Part shown: positions 37,350 through 46,936 of the stretch, piece after piece | Numbering within the stretch: position 1 is the first letter of the stretch | Layout: each line of letters begins with the position of its first letter | From: Sporolactobacillus sp. CQH2019 | Lineage (GTDB): Bacteria; Bacillota; Bacilli; Bacillales; Sporolactobacillaceae | DNA: 64,000 bases | Direction: 5' to 3' | Assembly: GCF_028765345.1 (NCBI RefSeq) | Contig: NZ_JARAJZ010000008.1 | Location: forward strand, 162,911-226,910 | Notes under the pieces: generated by a model | What the model saw: only the letters and a program-made list of their open reading frames with translations | What the model was told of the DNA's origin: nothing | The model's database searches: none | Made by a program: the position numbers and the translations under genes

Positions 37350-38663
37350 ATGACGAAATACCACTTTGTCGGAATCAAAGGTACCGGGATGAGTGCCCTG
37401 GCGCAGATTATGCAGGGCCTGCATCACGAAGTTCAGGGTTCCGACTATGAGAAGCGTTTTTTTACTCAGAAAGCGCTGGAAGATAAACACATCAAAATTC
37501 TGCCGTTCACTAAGGATAATATTGCATCCGACGAGGTTGTTATCGCCGGGAATGCTTTTCCGGATCAGCATGAAGAGATTGCTAAAGCACGGGAAATAGG
37601 TATCCCTGTGTATCGTTACTATGATTTTCTCGGCGATCTTGCCAAAAAGTACACAAGCATTGCCGTCACGGGGACGCATGGAAAAACATCCACGACCGGA
37701 CTGCTGTCTTATGTCTTTGAAAAATTCGCTCCGGTTTCTTATTTGATCGGAGACGGAACAGGATCGGGGAACGAGAACAGCAAATATTTCATTTGGGAAT
37801 CGTGCGAATATAAGCGCCATTTTCTGCATTCCGAACCGGATTACTGCATTATTACAAATATCGAATTCGATCATTCCGATTACTACAAGGATCTTGATGA
37901 CGTTGTCAGTGCTTTTCAGGAACTTGCCCTGAAAGTTAAAAAAGCGATTTTCGCCTGCGGGGATAATGAGAAACTGCAGATGATCCAGTCAAATGTGCCG
38001 ATCATTTATTACGGCTTCAATGAAGAAAATGATTTTCAGGCACGGAACGTTGACTTTCAGTCCGACGATAGCGGCACGTCGTTCGATGTCTATATACGCA
38101 ACGATTTTTACGGGCACTTTAAGATCCGCGGTTACGGGAACCATAACGTCCTGAATGCGCTGGCCGTGATCTCTTTCTGTAATTATATGAATGTGCCGAT
38201 TCAGCTTGTCACGGAACGGCTGGCTTCGTTTCACGGCGTCAAGCGGAGATTTTCGGAAACCGTTCTTTCGGACACGGATCAGGTGATGATTGACGATTAT
38301 GCCCACCATCCGACCGAAATCCGCGTAACGATAGAAGCCGCGCGGGAGAAGTATCAGGACAGAAAGATTGTTGCTGTTTTCCAGCCGCATACGTATTCGC
38401 GAACCATGACGTTTATGGATGAATTTTCCGAAGCGCTGGGAACGGCGGACGAAGTCTATCTCTGTGATATTTTCGGTTCTGCCCGTGAAAAGAGCGGCAA
38501 GCTTTCCATCCACGATCTGCAGGACCGGATTCCCGGGTCGCACATTCTGCATAACAGCAATATCGAAGATTTGAAGCAGTACGGTCACAGCGTTCTCCTT
38601 TTCATGGGCGCCGGAGATATTCAAAAATATCAGAGCGAGTACATGAGAATTTTGAATTTATAA
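37350..38663 (+). CDS. murC: UDP-N-acetylmuramate-L-alanine ligase MurC
   Basis: First amino-acid ligase of peptidoglycan synthesis, cytosolic, ATP-dependent; 437 residues. The N-terminal [15 protein letters not shown] binds UDP. The ATP loop is [11 protein letters not shown] (about residue 107). The C-terminal domain starts near [12 protein letters not shown] 37350 follows GGAGGTCGTT. It precedes ytxG-ytxH as in B. subtilis. Confidence 0.96.
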   Translation: MTKYHFVGIKGTGMSALAQIMQGLHHEVQGSDYEKRFFTQKALEDKHIKILPFTKDNIASDEVVIAGNAFPDQHEEIAKAREIGIPVYRYYDFLGDLAKKYTSIAVTGTHGKTSTTGLLSYVFEKFAPVSYLIGDGTGSGNENSKYFIWESCEYKRHFLHSEPDYCIITNIEFDHSDYYKDLDDVVSAFQELALKVKKAIFACGDNEKLQMIQSNVPIIYYGFNEENDFQARNVDFQSDDSGTSFDVYIRNDFYGHFKIRGYGNHNVLNALAVISFCNYMNVPIQLVTERLASFHGVKRRFSETVLSDTDQVMIDDYAHHPTEIRVTIEAAREKYQDRKIVAVFQPHTYSRTMTFMDEFSEALGTADEVYLCDIFGSAREKSGKLSIHDLQDRIPGSHILHNSNIEDLKQYGHSVLLFMGAGDIQKYQSEYMRILNL

Positions 38664-38827
38664 TGCGATTCTGCAGTCCTCCTGCTTTTTTTCGACATTT
38701 TTACATGATAAAATGAAACATGAAACGCCGGTGAGATGGAAATGCACCGGTCGTCGGCCTTATTCGAGGTATAGAAACGTGTTTATTTATCAAACTAATA
38801 GCGAATCGATTAAAAGGAGGACATACG

Positions 38828-39247
38828 GTGATCATTATTTTATATTTAGCTGTTGCCGTAATCGCAGTTGCTTTTGCGGTGCTTGTTTATTTTCTTTCAC
38901 AGACTCTTCGTTCCGCCCAGAAAACAATGGATGATGTCGCGTCGACTTTGGAGGATGTTCAGAATCAGATGAAAGGGCTGAATGAGGAGACAACGGAACT
39001 GCTGCATCGGACGAATTTACTGGCAACGGATGTCCAGAAAAAATCAGCGAATCTCAACAGCGTTTTTGATGCCATTCACGGTTTCGGCGAATCGTTGAAC
39101 AATATCAATACTTCCGTTCAGAAAGTGACATCAAGCATCGAAAGCAGCGGAGAAGAAAATGCGGGCAAAGTTGCCCAGGCGGTTCAGTGGGGCAAGGCAG
39201 CCATCGATTTAATCCAACGCTGGAAGCATTCTAAAAAAAACGAATAA
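38828..39247 (+). CDS. ytxG: YtxG, DUF948 membrane-anchored coiled coil
   Basis: A 139-residue protein. Residues 1-22 are a membrane segment (IIILYLAVAVIAVAFAVLVY). The rest is a polar helix (TMDDVASTLEDVQNQM and SSIESSGEENAG). GTG 38828 follows AAGGAGG. B. subtilis ytxGHJ is a stress operon; here ytxH follows within 14 bp, but ytxJ is absent. The 165-bp gap before it has a CCGGTG/CACCGG hairpin near 38731. Confidence 0.85.
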   Translation: MIIILYLAVAVIAVAFAVLVYFLSQTLRSAQKTMDDVASTLEDVQNQMKGLNEETTELLHRTNLLATDVQKKSANLNSVFDAIHGFGESLNNINTSVQKVTSSIESSGEENAGKVAQAVQWGKAAIDLIQRWKHSKKNE

Positions 39248-39260
39248 GGAGGGATGCCCG

Positions 39261-39548
39261 GTGAGTGTTTCGGCCAGACAATCGGGAAAGGGACGCTCTT
39301 TTTTATCCGGTGTCTTTCTCGGCAGTATTCTTGGTGCTGCGGTCATGTTCTTCATTGCATCTCCTTCCGGGAAAGAAGCGGTGCGGAGCATCGGGAAGGA
39401 AACCATTTCTCTGAAAGGAAAGGGTTCCGAATTTTTGAAGCTCGCAAAAAATAAATCCGTCAACTTGAAGCGGCCGTTTTCACGGGACGGAAGAACCGGA
39501 AGTGAAGAGAACGGCCGGATGATCCCGATTCCGAGGGATTACGTATAA
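39261..39548 (+). CDS. ytxH: YtxH-like protein
   Basis: A 95-residue protein with one membrane segment (FLSGVFLGSILGAAVMFFIA) near the N terminus, followed by the SPSGKEAVRSIGKE start of a basic cytosolic tail, the hallmark of the YtxH/gas-vesicle-like family. The start is GTG 39261 with GGAGGG upstream. Function unknown; general-stress linked in B. subtilis. It closes the ytxG-ytxH pair. Confidence 0.85.
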   Translation: MSVSARQSGKGRSFLSGVFLGSILGAAVMFFIASPSGKEAVRSIGKETISLKGKGSEFLKLAKNKSVNLKRPFSRDGRTGSEENGRMIPIPRDYV

Positions 39549-39772
39549 CGACTTGATTTTGCCGGCAGAGCGCTTATCATTCTGCCGGAAGGGTCTTTTT
39601 ACGGCAGAAAAGCATAGCATTGCCGATGCCGTTCTGATACTATAAATGAAAGGCGTCAATTTATAGTGTTGGGGCAATTTTCGAGTGCCGAAAAATGAAA
39701 ACGTTCTAGAGTGCGGACCGAAATTCGGATTGAATGGAGGTAAACGGTGGAAAATCGAGGAGGACGAGGGCA

Positions 39773-40771
39773 ATGAGCGCAACAATTTATGATGTGGCAA
39801 GAGAAGCGGGAGTTTCGATGGCGACGGTTTCAAGGGTCGTGAATGGGAATCCGAACGTTAAACCGACGACGCGGAAAAAGGTGTCTGAAGCAATCAAAAG
39901 ACTGGGATACCGTCCGAATGCCGTCGCCCGTGGCCTGGCGAGCAAAAAGACAACCACAGTCGGTGTGATTATTCCTGATATTTCGAGTGTCTTCTTTTCC
40001 GAACTTGCCCGCGGTATTGAAGATATTGCAACGATGTACAAATACAACATCATTCTCTGCAATTCTGATCAAAATAAGGACAAGGAAATTCGCCTGATTC
40101 AAACACTGCTTGGCAAACAGGTGGACGGCATTGTTTTTATGGGAGGAAAAATCGCGGCAGAGCACATTGAGGAGTTTAAACATTCCTCAGCCCCGGTTGT
40201 CCTTGCGGCGACGGTCGACGAAGGAAATCAGATCCCGTCGGTGAATATTGATTATGAACAGGCTGTTTTTGAAGCTGTGTCGCATCTGATTGAATCCGGG
40301 CACAGGGAGATCGGCTTTATTAACGGACCGATTGACGTGCCGATCAATGGAAAATACAAACTGAACGGCTACAAGCGGGCGCTGGCGGAGCACGGCATCC
40401 CCTTTAATGAAACGTTGCTGTCTGTAGGCGATTACACCTATGAATCCGGCAAGGAAGCGACGGAGCAGTTCTTGAAGCAGGAGGTGAAACCGACGGCCAT
40501 TTTTGTAGACTCCGACGAAATGGCGATCGGCTCCATTCATGAAATTCAGGATGAGGGCAAAGAAGTGCCGGACGACATTGAAGTGATCAGTAGCGAGAAT
40601 ACGCGCCTTGTTCAGATGGTCCGCCCGACATTATCCAGCATCGCAGAACCTACATACGACATCGGAGCGGTGGCCATGCGACTGCTGACGAAAATAATGA
40701 ATAACGAAAAAGTGGAGAGCTCCACGGTCGTCCTGCCGCATCATATCGATTTCCGCAATTCGACGAAATAA
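39773..40771 (+). CDS. ccpA: Catabolite control protein A
   Basis: LacI/GalR-family global regulator of carbon use, 332 residues. The HTH is [22 protein letters not shown] and the hinge is [13 protein letters not shown]. The effector domain binds HPr-Ser-P; the contact segment [15 protein letters not shown] is nearly invariant. A usual IIGFDNTRLS stretch reads [10 protein letters not shown] here. ATG 39773 follows GAGGACGAGGG; an in-frame ATG at 39734 would add 13 residues. In B. subtilis aroA lies just before ccpA; it is missing here. A terminator follows at 40801. Confidence 0.95.
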   Translation: MSATIYDVAREAGVSMATVSRVVNGNPNVKPTTRKKVSEAIKRLGYRPNAVARGLASKKTTTVGVIIPDISSVFFSELARGIEDIATMYKYNIILCNSDQNKDKEIRLIQTLLGKQVDGIVFMGGKIAAEHIEEFKHSSAPVVLAATVDEGNQIPSVNIDYEQAVFEAVSHLIESGHREIGFINGPIDVPINGKYKLNGYKRALAEHGIPFNETLLSVGDYTYESGKEATEQFLKQEVKPTAIFVDSDEMAIGSIHEIQDEGKEVPDDIEVISSENTRLVQMVRPTLSSIAEPTYDIGAVAMRLLTKIMNNEKVESSTVVLPHHIDFRNSTK

Positions 40772-40798
40772 ATTTGTCACAGATTTAAGAGAATAAAA

Positions 40799-40848
40799 TA
40801 GAGGGCGTCTCATCAGGTGAATAGCCGGTGATGAGGCGCTCTCTTTCA
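40799..40848. terminator. Terminator between ccpA and the class A PBP gene
   Basis: AGAGGGCGTCTCATCA pairs with TGATGAGGCGCTCT (one bulge) and is followed by a CTTTCATTT tail. A-rich sequence on the left may let it serve the minus strand too. Confidence 0.75.
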
Positions 40849-41053
40849 TTTCATATTATAAACATCAATCGATCAGAATCCGGCGCGTTCTTTCGCCCCG
40901 GATTCCCGGAAAATGATGACAAGGAGTGAGGCCGGCATCGGTGAAAGATTTCCACTGTAGCGGGAGCCTGCCATCGGATGATACGTCCTGCCCCTATAGT
41001 CGAAATGGACGGTTCAGATATGCAGGTGCCGCCGATGGGCCTCTTTTGAAGCC
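40849..41053. other. Short gap downstream of ccpA and PBP
   Basis: About 200 bp between convergent genes, GC-rich. No gene or further hairpin was recognised. Confidence 0.35.
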
Positions 41054-43630
41054 TTATTTCTGTATTTTCCCAAGCAGGGCGGGATCTGCGGACTGTAGAT
41101 CCGTGAATGGGAAATAGGTGCTTAAAAAGTCCGGTTTAATTCTGAAGCCGCTGATCTGGCCGGGCTGTGTATGACTGGGGCTGTTTCCCTTGCCGGACGG
41201 GGAAGTGAAGGCCGGTTCCAGCGCTTCAATCGTCCGATTGGGCAGGTATTTTACATTCATCAGGTCCGTTTTTACGAAACCGGCTGCCTGGCACATCGGC
41301 GTGGCCTGTTCGTCCGTGATCCCGCAGAAAGTATGACGGACGATGCCCGGCGGCTGTTCGAAGCGCTTGGCCGGGTCCATGAGCTGCGGATCGATCTGAT
41401 AGGCGCCGTTTGCGAAACCGGCCCACAGCTGCCGCGTCTGTGTGGAATAAGTGAGCGGGTTCATCGGTTCATTATGCGCATAGCCGTTCCAGACGCCGAG
41501 TGTCACGTTCGGATTGGAGGCGACAAGCCATGAGTCTCGCCAGTCCTGGGATGTTCCGGTTTTCCCTGCCCAGTCCGCCGAGAATTGCAGCGATCCGGGG
41601 AGCCTGGCGCCGGTTCCGTATTTCAGAACGTCCCGCATCATATCCACCATCAGGTAGCTTGTCTGCGGCGAGAAAACACGGACGGGCGCCGATTCGTGCC
41701 GATAGATAACATGGCCGCTGCCGTCGACGATTTTGTCAATCATGTAGGCATCAACAAACTGCCCGCCGTTCGCAAAAGTTGTAAAGGCATTCGTATTTTC
41801 CTCGACGGTGATTCCGCGGGCGATCCCTCCGAGGGCTGCGGATATATTGTAGCCGTCCGAACCGGCCAATGTCGTAATCCCCATTTTTTTCAGATAGTCG
41901 GGCGCCCGGCCTGTAACGCTGTTTAACCGCGTAAAGACACTGACGGCCGGAACGTTGTCCGATTGCGCAAGCGCCGCTCTGGCGGTCTCAAATCCATGAT
42001 AAATCTGATGGGTCGCGGTTGATCCGTAATCCGTCGGCTGATAGACCTGCCCGTTAATCGTCCGCTTATAAGGCAGATCGGGAAGGATCGATCCCGGCTG
42101 GATCAGCCCGAGCTCCATGGCCGGCGCGTAGACAAGCAGCGGTTTCATCGTCGATCCGTTCTGCCGGGGCACATTCGTTGCATAATTGTACTCGGATTGC
42201 TGAAAGCTGCGTCCGCCCACGAAACTGATGATTCTCCCCGTTCGGTTTTCAATCAGGATGGAGCCGACCTGCATCGGATCTTTCACTGATCCGCTTTTTC
42301 CGGTCCGGCTGCTGCCGACCGTAACGATTTTGTCGGGGCTGTAACCCGTGTAATTTTGCGCGACATGCTGCATGCTGTCGTAGATCGGTTTATTGATCGT
42401 TGTGTAAATTTTGTAACCGCCTGTTGCCAGCCTGTGGGCAGCCGTCTGCAGCAGTCCGTTGAAGATTTTATAATGCCCGGTCAGCGTGCCCAGGTTTGTT
42501 CCGTGCAGCTTGGCGATCTCTTCGGCAGATTTGCTTCCATAGAGTTTTCTGCTGTATTCATATTCGACCTTTTGATAGGCCATGTAATCATTGTAAAGCG
42601 TATCGCCGTCGTAGCTTTCCTGCTGCGCCGCAAGCTTAGCCAGAATCGTCTGCGACCGGTCGGCCGCTTCCTTCATCAGATAAGGGTAATCAACGGCTGC
42701 CGACTTCTGCGGTTTCGCAAAATGGCTGCGGTAATCATAGTTCAGAGCTGCGTCCAGCTGGCTTTTACTGATATAACCCGTATCGTACATGCGCTGCAGC
42801 ACCTCATGCGCCCGGCCGACGCCTGCAGTGATATCTGTCTTGACATCGCCCTGTTTGGTAAAGGGCGTATAGACAAAAGGGTCCTGCGGCAGGCCTGCGA
42901 TAAAGGCGGCCTGCGCAATATCCAGTTTGTCGGCGGCCACGCCGAAAATACCTTCCGCTGCTGCTTCAGCTCCCGCAATGTTGCTGCCCGAACGGTCCCG
43001 GCCGAAAGTAGCAATATTCAGATAGTCTTCAAGAATCTGATCTTTTGAAAAAAATTTTTCAACACGCAGCGCCAGAAGAATTTCCTTGGCTTTTCGGGCA
43101 AAAGAAACTTCGCTGGTCAGAATTTGATTTTTTACAAGCTGCTGAGTAATCGAACTTCCGCCCGTCACCTGGGGTTCATTCAGCAATTGTTCGAAACTTG
43201 CCCGGATGACGGCTTTCGGTACAACCCCATGATGCTGATAGAAAAGTTCATCCTCTGTCGCAATCACGGCGTGAACCAGATTGGGGGATACATCTTTAAG
43301 TGCCGTTTTGGTACGGATCAGATCGCTGTTCATTTTGCCGATCGGAATATTTCCCGCGAAATAGCCAACGCTGCTTTCCGAGTAGTCGTTGATGTCCCGG
43401 CTCAGAGTTTTGAAATCGGGAACCGGCTGATTGCGGACCAATTCGGCAAAGTATCCGGAAACGGTGCCAATCGCGAAAAAAAAACCAATGAATAATACGG
43501 AAAGGAAAATCAGAAATGAATTCCAGATTCTATTTTCTACTGAAAGGATTGTCCGGATCATGGAGCTTTCTGCCCACTTTTCCGCCAACCGGTCGAAAAA
43601 TCGGGAAAAATTATTGAAATGGGACGTCAT
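41054..43630 (-). CDS. Class A penicillin-binding protein (glycosyltransferase/transpeptidase)
   Basis: Membrane-anchored peptidoglycan synthase, 858 residues. A transmembrane segment (FLIFLSVLFIGFFFAIGTVSG) lies near residues 38-58. The glycosyltransferase domain has AVIATEDELFYQHHG with its catalytic Glu, and GGSSITQQLVKN. The transpeptidase domain has STMKP (Ser nucleophile), SDN in AQSDNVP, and KTGTSQ. The C terminus has a Pro/Ser-rich tail. ATG 43630 lacks a strong ribosome site. Which paralogue (PBP1, 2c, 4) it equals is not clear. It starts near the repeat array at 44 kb. Confidence 0.92.
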   Translation of the reverse strand: MTSHFNNFSRFFDRLAEKWAESSMIRTILSVENRIWNSFLIFLSVLFIGFFFAIGTVSGYFAELVRNQPVPDFKTLSRDINDYSESSVGYFAGNIPIGKMNSDLIRTKTALKDVSPNLVHAVIATEDELFYQHHGVVPKAVIRASFEQLLNEPQVTGGSSITQQLVKNQILTSEVSFARKAKEILLALRVEKFFSKDQILEDYLNIATFGRDRSGSNIAGAEAAAEGIFGVAADKLDIAQAAFIAGLPQDPFVYTPFTKQGDVKTDITAGVGRAHEVLQRMYDTGYISKSQLDAALNYDYRSHFAKPQKSAAVDYPYLMKEAADRSQTILAKLAAQQESYDGDTLYNDYMAYQKVEYEYSRKLYGSKSAEEIAKLHGTNLGTLTGHYKIFNGLLQTAAHRLATGGYKIYTTINKPIYDSMQHVAQNYTGYSPDKIVTVGSSRTGKSGSVKDPMQVGSILIENRTGRIISFVGGRSFQQSEYNYATNVPRQNGSTMKPLLVYAPAMELGLIQPGSILPDLPYKRTINGQVYQPTDYGSTATHQIYHGFETARAALAQSDNVPAVSVFTRLNSVTGRAPDYLKKMGITTLAGSDGYNISAALGGIARGITVEENTNAFTTFANGGQFVDAYMIDKIVDGSGHVIYRHESAPVRVFSPQTSYLMVDMMRDVLKYGTGARLPGSLQFSADWAGKTGTSQDWRDSWLVASNPNVTLGVWNGYAHNEPMNPLTYSTQTRQLWAGFANGAYQIDPQLMDPAKRFEQPPGIVRHTFCGITDEQATPMCQAAGFVKTDLMNVKYLPNRTIEALEPAFTSPSGKGNSPSHTQPGQISGFRIKPDFLSTYFPFTDLQSADPALLGKIQK

Positions 43631-44041
43631 GGCAAATCTCCTCTGACAATTGTTTGATCCTTAAAAGACAATAAAATTCTGAAGAAATTTAAAATGACCG
43701 GGCTCTTTAATATATTATCCTAAAATAAATTTCTTGAAAAGGGAAAAAAAGGGAACCCTATTCTAAAAAAGACGGATTCCGCTTGAGAAACAGGCCTGCC
43801 CCGAATGATGAAGCGATCCGCGCGATTTGTCCGCGGGGCTTGAAAGGGATCGATCGGATCCGGCTTCCGGTGCCGGTTCACAGCTCTTAAGGAAGTGCGA
43901 AGAGTCGAGCAGTCGGGGAAAAGCAAAATATGATATCTCTTTCGTTCATTTTCCTGCTGTACCGTCCAATGATGATCGACTTTTCCTGTAAACGTCAATC
44001 TCTCGAAAGACAAGAGCGTTTCTGCTATCAATCCCGGTGAT
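43631..44041. other. PBP upstream region before the repeat array
   Basis: About 410 bp upstream of the PBP gene. Bases 43660-43745 are AT-rich and likely hold the PBP promoter on the minus strand. The frames extending from the array into it show no ribosome site. Confidence 0.35.
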
Positions 44042-45540
44042 GACCGATAAATGGCAGGCAACGACCGATTAAGGTAGTTCACGACCGATAAACCGCCTGT
44101 GCTGACCGATACCGCGAACAAGTTGACCGAAAAAACGGCCGGGATGACCGAATCCATCGCCCCAGACCGATAAGCGGTGCGCCGCCGACCGATTAATAGT
44201 GGCTCAAGACCGATAAACCGCCTGTGCTGACCGATAAACTCCCTGCCGCGACCGAAAAATCGTGCGTGCCGGCCGAAAAACTTGCCGCTCCGACCGAAAG
44301 ACTCCCTGTCGCGACCGATAAACAGTGTGTGCTGACCGATGAACTCCCGTCAACGAGGCCCCGATTGATAAATCGCTGCGCCGACCGAAAGACTCCCTGC
44401 CGCGACCGAAAAACCGGGGGCGCCGCCTGATAATCTCCCGGCAACGAGGCCCCGATTGATAAATCGCCGCTCCGACCGAAAAATCGTGCGTGCCGACCGA
44501 AAAATTCCCTGTCGCGACCGAAAAACTGTGCGTGCCGACCGAAAGACTCCCTGCCGCGACCGAAAAACTTGCCTCGCTGACCGAAAGACTCTCTGCCGCG
44601 ACCGAAAAACTTGCTTCGCTGACCGAAAGACTCTCTGCCGCGACCGAAAAACTTGCTTCGCTGACCGATAAGACTCCCTGCCGCGACCGAAAAACTTGCC
44701 ACGCCGACCGAAAAATTCCCTGTCGCGACCGATAAACAGTGCGTGCCGACCGATAAGACTCCGGCAACGAGGCCCCGATTAATAAATCGCCGCTCCGACC
44801 GAAAGACTCCCCGCCGCGGCCGAAAAACTTGCCGCTCCGACCGAAAGACTTGCTGCGCCGACCGAAAAATCGTGCGTGCTGACCGATGAACTCCCGGCAA
44901 CGAGGCCCCGATCGATAAATCGCTGCTCCGACCGAAAAACTTGCTTCGCTGACCGAAAGACTCTCTGCCGCGACCGAAAAACTTGCTTCGCTGACCGAAA
45001 GACTCTCTGCCGCGACCGAAAAACTTGCTTCGCTGACCGATAAGACTCCCCGCCGCGACCGAAAAACTTGCCACGCCGACCGAAAGACTTGCCACGCCGA
45101 CCGAAAAATTCCCTGCCGCGACCGATAAACAGTGCGTGCTGACCGATAACCTCCCGGCAACGAGGCCCCGATTGATAAATCGCCGCTCCGACCGAAAAAT
45201 CGTGCGTGCCGACCGAAAGACTCCCTGCCGCGACCGAAAAACTTGCCACGCCGACCGAAAAATTCCCTGTCGCGACCGATAAACAGTGCGTGCCAGCCGA
45301 TAAACTCCCGGCAACGAGGCCCCGATTAATAAATCGCCGCTCCGACCGAAAAACTTGCTTCGCTGACCGAAAGACTCCCCGCCGCGGCCGAAAAACCGGG
45401 GGCGCCGCCTGATAATCTCCCAGCAACGAGGCCCCGATCGATAAATCGCTGCTCCGACCGAAAAACTTGCTTCGCTGACCGAAAGACTCTCTGCCGCGAC
45501 CGAAAAACTTGTTTCGCTGACCGATAAGACTCCGACCGCG
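44042..45540. repeat. Large array of 21-bp direct repeats (core GACCGAAAAAC/GACCGATAAAC)
   Basis: About 1.5 kb, roughly 70 units by length. Nearly every unit starts GACCGA followed by AAAAAC, AAAGAC or TAAAC, then a variable tail of about 10 bases (TTGCTTCGCT, TCCCTGCCGC, AGTGCGTGCC, TCGTGCGTGCC). Spacing is 21 bp, with occasional 20- or 22-bp units. Seven times the array is broken by a 28-bp step containing CAACGAGGCCCCGAT. All three minus-strand frames stay open for 266-373 codons only because the unit lacks stops in that direction; 22- and 28-bp steps shift the frame. It has no spacers like CRISPR and no adjacent cas genes. Confidence 0.92.
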
Positions 45541-45609
45541 GTTGATTGTCCGGCGCGGACAGGCGCTGATATTGAGCAAACAGTCCGATCTTTTTCTTTG
45601 GTCTGCCGC

Positions 45610-45756
45610 GGATTTCAGTAAATCATGGTTAAAATCGTCGATAAATGCAGGATATAAGCAGTAAAAAGCAAAATATCAGCAGTAACCGGCATAATATCGC
45701 CATTAATGTGCTTAAAATCAACGGTAACGCCTAAATAATTGATCGTAAATGGAACG
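45610..45756. repeat. AT-rich 21-bp-period repeat block
   Basis: Seven units spaced by 21 bp (for example 45652, 45673, 45694, 45715) with cores like CAGTAA, CGGTAA and CGATAA flanked by ATAT. The units differ from the GC-rich array next door but keep its period. No coding signal. Confidence 0.7.
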
Positions 45757-45959
45757 GAATCAATAGGTGCGAATAATCAGAACAGAGAACTTGTTCCTGA
45801 TTCTCTCTCTTTTTCGGAGAAATCAATAATTGTTTGTATCAGCATTCAAAAGAATAGATCGGCGCTCGCGCCAAGCCGTCGCTTTAGGGAGGAATCGACG
45901 GCGTGTTCTCGCAGAGGGTCTGATTGGATACATGAGCTGAGAGGATGACCATTAAACAC

Positions 45960-46016
45960 AAAAAAGAACCGAAGAGAATTTTCATACGAAATGAAAATCT
46001 TCTCCGGTTCTTCGCC
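45960..46016 (-). terminator. Terminator of rpsD
   Basis: AAGAACCG-AGA-AATTTTCAT pairs with ATGAAAAT-TTCT-CGGTTCTT with single bulges. The A run on the left becomes T on the minus strand. It lies 30 bp beyond the rpsD stop and separates it from the repeat blocks. Confidence 0.85.
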
Positions 46017-46045
46017 TTTCCCTGCGGAAAGCATCCATTCATTGT

Positions 46046-46648
46046 TTATTTTGAATAGAATTCGACGATCATGGCTTCGGTAATTTCTGCAGGCAATTCT
46101 GAACGCTCGGGCAGGCGCGTATAGGTACCTTCTAAAGTGTTCGGGTCAAAGGTCAGGTATTCGGGAACAAACGTATTTGTTTCCAGTGCATCTTTGATAA
46201 CAATAAGATTCCGCGACTTTTCTCTGACACCGATCGTTTCTCCCGGCTTTACGCGGTAGGAAGGGATATCGACGCGATGTCCGTTCACCGTAATGTGGCC
46301 ATGATTGACGAGCTGGCGCGATTGTCTGCGCGTACGTGCCAGACCGAGACGGTAAACGAGATTATCAAGACGGGATTCAAGCAGGATCATGAAGTTTTCG
46401 CCGTGGACGCCCTTCATTTTTGCTGCATCGTCGAATGTACGGCGGAATTGACGTTCATTCAAACCGTACATAAAACGCAGTTTTTGCTTTTCCTGTTGTT
46501 GAAGGCCGTATTCAGATAGTTTGATACGCTGAGAAGGACCGTGCTGTCCCGGAGCATACGGACGTCTCTCGAGTTCTTTTCCCGTTCCGCTGAGCGAAAT
46601 GCCCAGACGCCGTGATTTTTTCCATACAGGACCAGTATAACGAGCCAT
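46046..46648 (-). CDS. rpsD: 30S ribosomal protein S4
   Basis: Primary 16S rRNA-binding protein of the small subunit, 200 residues, standard length. The start [15 protein letters not shown] and the S4 RNA-binding domain ([20 protein letters not shown], then [15 protein letters not shown]) are intact. ATG 46648 follows AAAGGAGGA. It is monocistronic with its own promoter and a leader of about 180 bases. Confidence 0.98.
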   Translation of the reverse strand: MARYTGPVWKKSRRLGISLSGTGKELERRPYAPGQHGPSQRIKLSEYGLQQQEKQKLRFMYGLNERQFRRTFDDAAKMKGVHGENFMILLESRLDNLVYRLGLARTRRQSRQLVNHGHITVNGHRVDIPSYRVKPGETIGVREKSRNLIVIKDALETNTFVPEYLTFDPNTLEGTYTRLPERSELPAEITEAMIVEFYSK

Positions 46649-46665
46649 AGAGATGACTCCTCCTT

Positions 46666-46691
46666 TGTCATTTTAATGGCATAAAATGACA
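46666..46691 (-). promoter_or_regulatory. Hairpin beside the rpsD ribosome site
   Basis: TGTCATTTTA pairs perfectly with TAAAATGACA, 10 bp with a six-base loop. It abuts the AAAGGAGGA of rpsD (46657-46665). It probably takes part in autoregulation by S4, known for rpsD in B. subtilis; the exact fold is not the textbook one as far as I can tell. Confidence 0.6.
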
Positions 46692-46837
46692 CCTCGCAAA
46701 CACTTCCAATGCTATTTTGCTATCTTGCACGTTCGCCCAGGCAGTCTAGGTTACGCAGTACACCTCGGAAAGAGGAACAAAATAGAAGAAACGGACATTG
46801 GATGCTTGACGATGCTGCCTCATTTTACACGAAGAAA

Positions 46838-46867
46838 ATTATACATTTTTTATTTGCCTGTTGTCAA
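46838..46867 (-). promoter_or_regulatory. rpsD promoter
   Basis: On the minus strand, TTGACA (46862-46867), an 18-bp spacer and TATAAT (46838-46843). Transcription would start near 46830, giving a leader of about 180 bases. Confidence 0.85.
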
Positions 46868-46936
46868 GAAGAAGTGTGGGCCGCGGGCCGGATGACAGCG
46901 CCATTTCCGTTTTGAAGATCCGTATCCCCGTCCGTT

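Noticed and set aside
36991-37353. A 120-codon frame upstream of murC
   Set aside because: No ribosome site, no recognisable protein, and it overlaps the murC start.
44042-45540. CRISPR array
   Set aside because: Unit spacing is 21 bp with no unique spacers of about 30 bp, and tails are themselves repeated. No cas genes are in the window.
44193-45579. Long minus-strand reading frames (266-373 codons) through the repeat array
   Set aside because: All three frames on that strand are open at once because the unit has no stops in that direction. There is no ribosome site at any start, and 22- and 28-bp steps shift the frame.
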